This document shows, in pieces, positions 57,738-64,000 of a DNA stretch of 64,000 nucleotides (position 1 is the first letter of the stretch; every line of letters begins with the position of its first letter). A program made the translations under genes and the position numbers. The DNA lies in contig CM053272.1 in the NCBI GenBank assembly GCA_028583415.1, forward strand, positions 40,968,199 to 41,032,198, in the 5' to 3' direction. The notes beneath the pieces are model-generated. The model worked only from the letters and a program-made list of their open reading frames with translations, made no database searches and had not been told where the DNA came from. The DNA is from Protea cynaroides (taxonomy: Eukaryota > Streptophyta > Magnoliopsida > Proteales > Proteaceae).

Positions 57738-57988
57738 CCCCAAGGGGTAGTTGAGTCGGTAAGGAGTTTACGCCTCAGGAAACAGAAAGTACTGAGTTCG
57801 ACTTCTCTTACTGTCTTGGACCACTCATACAGGGTGTTAAATGCTCTTTTTTTTCCTACTAAGGTGCAAGTAGAATGATTCTCATTCAACTCTGGAATGA
57901 CCCGATCTATGCGATTGTAAGGTTAGTATGGGCCCACGGAATTAGTTAGGCCGAAGGTCTGAAAACCGTCTTAAAAAAAAAACACAAA
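57738..57988 (+). mobile_element. tRNA-derived SINE, copy in plus orientation
   Basis: Starts CCAAGGGGTAGTTGAGTCGG (A-box-like), then GAGTTCGACTTCTCTTAC (B-box-like), a body with GAATGATTCTCATTCAAC and TATGGGCCCACGGAATTAG and an A-tail at about 57973-57984. The flanks share the CCTAACCTAA(T/C)CTAACCTAACTT pattern (57711-57734 and 57989-58008), plausibly a long imperfect TSD, though the repeat nature of the motif weakens that argument. Confidence 0.78.
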
Positions 57989-58009
57989 ACCTAACCTAAC
58001 CTAACTTTA

Positions 58010-60100
58010 AAAAGAATATAGAGAAAACAAAAAACTGCTGATTGGCTCTTCCAGATCTGATCAAGGATAGGAGACAATCATGAATATTAGATGGAAGCTT
58101 TTTATATTTTAGTTTTGGGACATGCATTGCATGTGGATTATATATTTGTTCTTGATATAATTCGCATGCATGGCATATGGATTATTTATTTATTATGGGT
58201 AAATAAAATTCTTTGGGTTGTTAGAGAATATTTAATGTCCGAATTACCCTCATAAAATGTCTGGCTTCCATTGGCCCTAAAATTAGCTAACATCCATAGA
58301 TTGGACTTTCAGTCAATCAACTTTAAAAACTTGATTTGTTAGGTGGAAAGATCATATGAGATGACACCTTACTAGGTGGAGGGACCAAAAGATATCATAC
58401 TTTCCAAAGTTAATCAATATGAGATTATTTTCAATATTTTTTCTCATGTGTAGGTGGGTAGATTCCAAAGTTAATCAATAAGATTATTTTCAGAAAAATT
58501 TCTGTGTAGGTGGAATGAGAGAAATACCGTGCATTTGGAATAATGCAAAAAAGAAAAAAAGAAAAAAAAAAGGGTTGGTAGAATGATCATACATGTAAAA
58601 AATACACAAGATTCTGATAGCATGTTACATTTTGTTGATGTCGAAAACCATGCAAGTCGGCCTTGTGAGTTAGTAGACCTACAAGGAATGAAAGAAACAA
58701 GCAAGAGGAGTTCGGATTTTGGTTACAATGCCTAAATTAGTATTCTGAATACAAACAGTAGTGGGAAACTTGGCTATTGTAATGACTGATTTCGAAAAGA
58801 GTTGTGAAGAAAGGAAATAATTCTTTACCCAAAGACAGTAAAAAATGAAGTGAATGAACCATTAGGGTTGTCCCCTATTTATACAATGGAGCTGCAAGCC
58901 GAGTATGGTAATTGCGGATTTGTCTTGGAATAAATCATCTCTCTTATGGTAAGATTTGATTATCCATTGATGGCAAGATATATTGTGTTCAATAAGATAA
59001 GATCTTCCAAGCTCAGCATGATAAGATTGTTGAGTTATATAAGATAGGGCTGGATCCCTGCCTTTTGAGAAATAGATACAGGATTGGAGTCGTCGTCCCT
59101 GGGACGGAGGTCTCCGGGTTCCCCGGGGCGGGGTCGTCCCGCCTACCAACACAGGGTGGGGATCTGAGTTGGGCGGGAGAGGATTTTTATTTTCGTCCCT
59201 GGATCCAGTTGGTCGATAGCTGGGCAACTGTTCTCTTCTGGAATGCTGCCGCGTGGAGACTTATGATTACAACTACATGGTGGCCTATGGATACTGACAC
59301 ACGGTGCTCCATGATTGGCAGATAATTTACAAGCTCATCAGATTCCCATTTAAAAGCTAAAATAATTAGGTGAAAGGATCAATTGGTATATTAAATCGAT
59401 GGGTAATTATTTTCCATACTAGCTAGAGAAGTTGAGAAATGAAGAAAGGCCCATTTCTAGATTGACCTAATTAGATTTTGACTGATCCTTTAAAACTTAC
59501 ATATTCTGTGTTTATTGATTTTCTTTTTTGGGTTGGAGGGATACAAGGGTTATTTGAGTGGTTTCATGTCTAGTTGCTGGTTTCTCTAATTTTTAATCTG
59601 TAGAAATCTAGAAATCTATCCACAAAATCATGATCAGAAAATGTTTGATCTGTTTTTTTATTTTTATATCACTCTTTGGTTTGGGTTTTAAAATCTATAG
59701 ATAATTTGACAAAGGTAATTATGTACTTTCTATATTAGGCCATGAAGGAACAGTTTCAGATATTTTTAAATTCATAAATATAAAAAGAGAGAGGATGGTT
59801 GTTAAGCTGTGTGATCCTACATCAATGTGGGAGGCAATGAGAGTGTGCATGGGAGTACCCAATAAAGGTGAGATTTTTTATTTCACAAGGGTTGGAAAGA
59901 TCATTTTATTTTTCTTGTGTCAAAAAACAATTCTATACCAAACAATTTTTTCTTCTTTTTTTCATATAAAAATAAAATAATGTATGAAAAAAATAAAATG
60001 GCAGCAAGGGATAAGGGTTTGTAAAAATTTGGCTACAATAGAGCCAGAAAATATAAAATTCAGGAGGGCCTGAATGTCGTATAGAAATCGTCTTCTTCCT
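58010..60100. other. Intergenic DNA with a possible minus-strand LTR-like stretch
   Basis: No gene. On - the stretch 59330-58600 has a CCATTGTATAAATAGGGGAC TATA-like box near 58880 and a GC-rich part at 59085-59160, a pattern compatible with a solo LTR. No paired ends or TSD were found. A 121-codon - frame at 58862-59227 has no domain. Confidence 0.35.
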
Positions 60101-60239
60101 GAGTTTGGGCGGGAGACTTGGCGGCCCGGATGGATGGCCACCACCAGGCTCTCAGGTGGATCCGAGCTCTCCATCTGAGCCGACACCCAAGCCAACAAGC
60201 GGCCATCCATCCGGGCCGCCAAGTCTCCCACCCAAACTT
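60101..60239. repeat. GC-rich hairpin, 39-bp arms and 61-nt loop
   Basis: The left arm 60101-60139 (GAGTTTGGGCGGGAGACTTG then GCGGCCCGGATGGATGGCC) and right arm 60201-60239 (GGCCATCCATCCGGGCCGCC then AAGTCTCCCACCCAAACTT) pair at all but about two positions. The arms are far more GC-rich than the neighbouring DNA. The near-perfect complementarity indicates either a recent inverted duplication or retention of a foldback element end. Confidence 0.88.
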
Positions 60240-62796
60240 AGACGGGAGAGGATGTGGATCCATGAATGTCTAGCATGAATATTTTAAGACAGGGAGGTTG
60301 CATCAAATAGCCAACCAATAGGAGCAGATTAGAATTCCAAATTAATTAAAGTTGTAACATTCATTAATAATGGAGGCTTGACATAAACAAAACCCTTTAT
60401 TCACATTCTGAAGTCGTTCCAAAATGGATGGCCATCAAAACACCAAACACATCATAGGTGGAAGGATCGAGAAGTCTATGTCTTTGGTCTTCCTTGCTTG
60501 CTCACTGGGAGGGTTTCTAAGATAATGGCATCCAACCGGGCCATACCGATATGCTCTTAGACCTGACTTGACTTGTCTATTAAACAACCGAGGAGGCGCT
60601 GGTGTTTGCGAAGCATCTTCGAAGTCTCCCCCCATCCCATGAAATAGAAATCCAAAAGTTTGGATCAGCTTCATTAATGGTCTAACTGCCATAGGTATAC
60701 ATGGACTATTGGGTCCCACGTTAGATATTCCATTTCTGTTGGGATGTTTTTATAATGAGGAGAGAGATTTCCATGTTCAAAGTTCAGTTAGGTTGAATAG
60801 GTTGATGGTAGATGGGCTTTTATATTATTAGCACTATAATGACAGATATTGGATGAATTAACTGTAAAGTTTGATTGACTTGCTTCCAATAATTGGAGAA
60901 TTGGGTTAGTAAGAGTTGGGAAAAGGATCTTGTTCGGCTTTGTAGTTTTTGCACTAAACCGTTTGGGGGGGGGGGGGGGGGGGGTTCATGAGAGGGACCC
61001 GGCTTCTCTCAAGCCCAACCACTTTTCAAGTTGTGATTCGATAGCTGGAATTTATTCTACACGTATACTAATACATTGGTTTATACGTGAAACTGACTCT
61101 AACCATTGGATCACTAACTTGAGGGCAATTGAACTTGAGAAAAACTTTTTCCTCATGAGAGTATATATACAAAACAGATATCCAATTAGGGAGGGTGAGA
61201 TAGTCATTTCCCCTAGAAAACCCTCTCTAATTCCGCACCCTCGAGTTTACCCGTGGCCGTTCAGGTGAGATTTAAATTTGATGTGAGGATAAATGCCAAA
61301 GTTATCTATTCACCTGTTGAGTTTCAGCCCAACTACGAAAACACCCCAATAGATTACACAAGACATACATGTGAAGAAGATAAGGTTAGATATAAGAGGA
61401 TATACTGAATCTTGATCTAAACTTTGACATGTGAGGAATCCTGATTATGTAATTCGAAATTTATACACTCCCTTCCCCCTAACCATGTCAACATCCAATT
61501 TTCAGCACCATAATTGATGGTTTAGGCAGCGTGGCAAATCCTCTTCCTTTATTCATATTTAGAAGGACGACTTTTCCAAATCTCCCAGAAGGCCAGAGAA
61601 CATTCTAAGTATGAAATGTGAACCGCGTGAGGTGAGATGGCGACCAAAAACTTCTCTTGATCCACCGCTACGTCCCCGCGTATTCTGCTGGAAATCCTCT
61701 CTCATTCTGTCCTTCCTCACTCACCGACTTCAGAATTTGCCAAATGGCTTAATAAGAAACCTAAGACGCTACTTCTGGAACCAAAATCCGGTTCAAGGTT
61801 TCTCTCTCTCTGCTTTCCTTCATCCCCAAGTTTGAAGCCACGCGTGCATACCTGTTAACTACCTGGAATGAGTCAAGCTATGCTTACCGTGCTTTAGAGC
61901 TTTACTCAATACACCTTGAAGCAATTCTTCTCTCTCTCTCTCTTTCTAAGCTTCAAATATACTCCTAGTCCTGGCTAAGAATATTACAAAATGATACTAA
62001 CATGCCTTGCAAAACACCATACTGGATACTGGAAGGGAGGTACTGTAGTTCCTCAAACATCATATCTAATCTGAACCTTATCTGATATGGGTTATACTAT
62101 GCGTACCCAATTCATTAGGGTACGGGTGAAGTGGGCACCTATTTTAACCCAATCCATTGTCAATTGCCATACCTACTCTTAGTTGTTAGTTATAAGGGTA
62201 ATGTTGACATTTTAACATATCATTCAGCACAGCTTTTTTTTAATGGAGTGATAAGCATGATGAACCCAAATAAAAAAATAAACTGAATCAGAGAAGTGGA
62301 AAGGCACTTTCTCATCATCTGATTTGCATGAAGAATGATGCCCACCTTAGCTACACTGATACAGAACCACAGCGAGAGACTCACTCACACACCACATGGG
62401 GAGTACAATTACCCAGTCCCTCCGGCGTGGGTGAGCAGACTATGAACAGTAGAGGGTGGAAATCGACATCCCTGCAGGCTGCAGCTCTGTTCTGTTGTGC
62501 GTGAAGTTAAAAAGCATTTTTTCGGGGGTTTTTTTTTTTAAGCTTTTAGACTTTTTTGATTGTGAGTACAGAGTCTGAGAAATGGAGAATTAAATACAAA
62601 CCCAAATCAATTGAAACAAAAAAATTAATTAAATTCGAATTTCTGCCAATACATAAAGAGATTTCTCTCTCTATTTTCTACAAAAGAGTTCACAAAGAAT
62701 GAATGAAAGATTTTCTGTACAGAAACAATCGAAACCTAATTATAAGAAAAGTAAAACAAGTAGAGAGCTAAATAATCTCCTTTAATAATATCAATT
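60240..62796. other. Intergenic DNA and 3' flank of the ZAT-like gene
   Basis: No credible gene; frames near 60435-60719, 60930-61268 and 61611-61835 lack domains. A poly-G run of 20 lies at 60965-60984. The roughly 100-200 bp before 62797 are probably the 3' UTR of the minus-strand zinc-finger gene. Confidence 0.5.
60965..60984. repeat. Poly-G run, 20 bp
   Basis: A homopolymer run of 20 G. Long G-runs in AT-rich plant DNA are unusual and prone to sequencing length error. Confidence 0.9.
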
Positions 62797-63576
62797 CTAC
62801 TGATCAGCGGCAGTCTGAACTTGATGAGGAAGAGGAACGTCGTCTCGAAGGAAGAGGCGAGGCTTCTTCTCAGGGTGAGGACTCTCCACCTCTTCATCGA
62901 AGGATTTCTGAAAATTTCGCCCACCTATAATTGCAAGAAAGGGAGAAGATTCGGGCAGGGCAGGCAAGTTGAGGTCGAAATTACGGTGGCTCTGACTGGA
63001 AGCAGCTGGGCCATCGGACGAAGAAGTCACAACGCTGTTACCCGCACTGTTACTGTTACCCCCATCGTAGTGGCAACGCTTGTGTCCACCCAAGGCCTGT
63101 CCAGTTGGGAAGGTTTTGTGGCAGACAGAGCACTCATGGGTCTTGTTGCTACCTGGAATTCGGTTGGCGTTGGCGGATGTAGAGGCGGTGGTGGTGGCAC
63201 AAGAGGAGGAGGAGTGGTCTTCTGCACCGCCATGTTTGCGATGGCTGGCTTTGTGTCCTCCGAGGGCCTGGTAAGAAGGGAAGGCCTTGTTGCAGACGGT
63301 ACAAGTATAATTTAGCTTCAGATTTGGGGGTTGCTGAAACGTAGGAGGAGGAGAAGGGGAAGAATTGCGGAGGTGGATCTTGTCGGCAGAGTCGGTTCCA
63401 GTTGCTCCACCACGAGCGAGCATAACGAGACAAAGGGCAAGGTATTCCTCCTCCGTGGGACGGGGACGCTTGGAGCGCTTGCGCTTTGCCCATGGCTCAA
63501 GGCAGTGAAGATCCATATCATCATAGTGGAAAGATGGGGTTGATGTTCTTGGGGAATTCAGAGCTTCCATCGCCAT
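62797..63576 (-). CDS. ZAT10-like: ZAT10/STZ-like C2H2 zinc-finger EAR repressor (259 aa, no intron)
   Basis: A single-exon C1-2i C2H2 protein. Features in order: basic B-box KRKRSKRPR at residues 31-39 (nuclear localisation), L-box EEEYLALCLVML at 42-53, finger 1 with C92, C95, H108, H112 and the plant QALGGH core, a Ser-rich linker, finger 2 with C149, C152, H165, H169 and QALGGH, and a C-terminal EAR motif DLNLPALPE at 201-209. This layout and length match the STZ/ZAT10, AZF and ZPT2 group, nuclear repressors induced by cold, drought, salt and jasmonate that bind A(G/C)T-type repeats and recruit corepressors through the EAR motif. Which paralogue cannot be fixed by eye. ATG 63576 is used; a second ATG two codons on would change little. 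The frame is intact. Confidence 0.96.
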   Translation of the reverse strand: MAMEALNSPRTSTPSFHYDDMDLHCLEPWAKRKRSKRPRPTEEEYLALCLVMLARGGATGTDSADKIHLRNSSPSPPPTFQQPPNLKLNYTCTVCNKAFPSYQALGGHKASHRKHGGAEDHSSSSCATTTASTSANANRIPGSNKTHECSVCHKTFPTGQALGGHKRCHYDGGNSNSAGNSVVTSSSDGPAASSQSHRNFDLNLPALPESSPFLAIIGGRNFQKSFDEEVESPHPEKKPRLFLRDDVPLPHQVQTAADQ

Positions 63577-63740
63577 CTCTTCTTCTACTAAATCGGCTAC
63601 TGCAAATCTGCAACTACTTAGAGCTGAAGCAGATGGAGAGTGAGTGATTGAACTTGAGAGGGAAAGAAGGCAGGAGCTGTGGAGAGTTTGAGAGTTTTTT
63701 GAGTGTGGGAGTGAGCTGAGGAGGAGAGGTGCCTTATAAG
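63577..63740 (-). promoter_or_regulatory. TATA box and 5' leader of the ZAT10-like gene
   Basis: On - a TATA-like CTTATAAGGC lies at 63731-63740, about 157 bp upstream of the ATG, implying a leader of roughly 125-130 nt. The leader is CT/CA-rich and I see no upstream ATG, consistent with efficient translation of an inducible transcript. Confidence 0.6.
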
Positions 63741-64000
63741 GAGGTTGTGGGGGGGGAAGTTGCGTGAGGAGTGGTGGGAAGTAAAGCCGGGAGGTGGGCT
63801 GCCAAGGCTATAAAATTAAAATAAAAATAAGAAAAAGGGGGGACTCGGAGGGCACTCAAGCAAGTTTGCACGTTTAGTTAGTTGGTGGGGTGAACCCGGT
63901 CAAACCAAGTATGCAATTTATAATCAACTACTGACCGACTCAACCGAGAAAGTGAGCAACTTCTTCCAACTTCCCAGTTCCTTCCTCAGAAAGTCATCTG
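63741..64000. other. Upstream flank of the ZAT10-like gene (window edge)
   Basis: Probable promoter sequence, cut by the window end. No coding frame and no clear stress-response box beyond short A/T and G-rich tracts. Confidence 0.4.

Noticed and set aside
62821..63315. 164-codon frame on + opposite the zinc-finger gene
   Set aside because: Antisense shadow of the ZAT10-like CDS.
1..64000. CRISPR array, operon, phage or bacterial island
   Set aside because: Introns, plant-only gene families and plant TEs throughout; the regular repeats present (16.9-18.3 kb, 4.74 kb) have no unique-spacer structure.
1..64000. tRNA, rRNA or canonical conserved miRNA genes
   Set aside because: No cloverleaf-consistent tRNA outside the SINE heads, no rRNA segments, and no mature sequence of the common conserved plant miRNA families was spotted by eye; a covariance-model scan was not possible.

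Overview
The window is nuclear DNA from a flowering plant. The evidence is three intron-bearing or single-exon genes of plant-only families, a transposable-element (TE) load typical of plants (Athila-like Ty3/gypsy, Ty1/copia, TRIM, Mutator-like, hAT-like, L1-type LINE, tRNA-derived SINEs), AT-rich intergenic DNA and many long GA/CT and TA microsatellites. I cannot name the species. The single-copy genes look like a non-grass angiosperm, probably a woody or early-branching eudicot, but that is inference.

Layout: (1) 1-4.7 kb: a HOOKLESS1-like GNAT N-acetyltransferase gene on + (three exons), with G-boxes, a TATA box and GA/TA microsatellites upstream. (2) 4.7-6.2 kb: degenerate direct duplications. 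(3) 6.2-16.9 kb: a decayed Athila-like gypsy element on + that lacks its RT/RNase H/integrase core. Its left LTR carries a 5'-truncated LINE, which in turn carries an hAT-type element with a perfect 8-bp target-site duplication (TSD). (4) 16.9-18.3 kb: a tandem array of roughly 180-bp units. (5) 20.3-21.7 kb and 37.7-39.1 kb: two copies of one non-autonomous Mutator-like family with long inverted repeats and 9-bp TSDs. (6) 24.2-25.3 kb: a probable old LTR remnant. (7) 28.0-36.2 kb: an NPY/NPH3-family (BTB-NPH3) gene on -, four coding exons, with a 4.8-kb first coding intron containing a SINE piece. (8) 42.3-51.5 kb: a complete-length Ty1/copia element on - with 2.1-2.2 kb LTRs, primer-binding site (PBS) and polypurine tract (PPT), coding-dead because of frameshifts and loss of the RT YVDD block. 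(9) 53.6-54.7 kb: a TRIM with exact TSD, sitting inside an older duplicated repeat. (10) 55-60 kb: two long hairpins and two SINEs in opposite orientation. (11) 62.8-63.6 kb: a two-finger C2H2-EAR repressor (ZAT10/STZ-AZF type) on -.

The three cellular genes are not an operon or an evident pathway cluster. All three families touch hormone or stress growth control (apical hook formation, auxin-transporter polarity, stress transcription repression), but their adjacency here is ordinary gene order. I found no sign of a bacterial, viral-integrated or CRISPR-type system. The most informative structures are the TE nest, the core-deleted LTR elements and the long hairpins that could feed small-RNA pathways.
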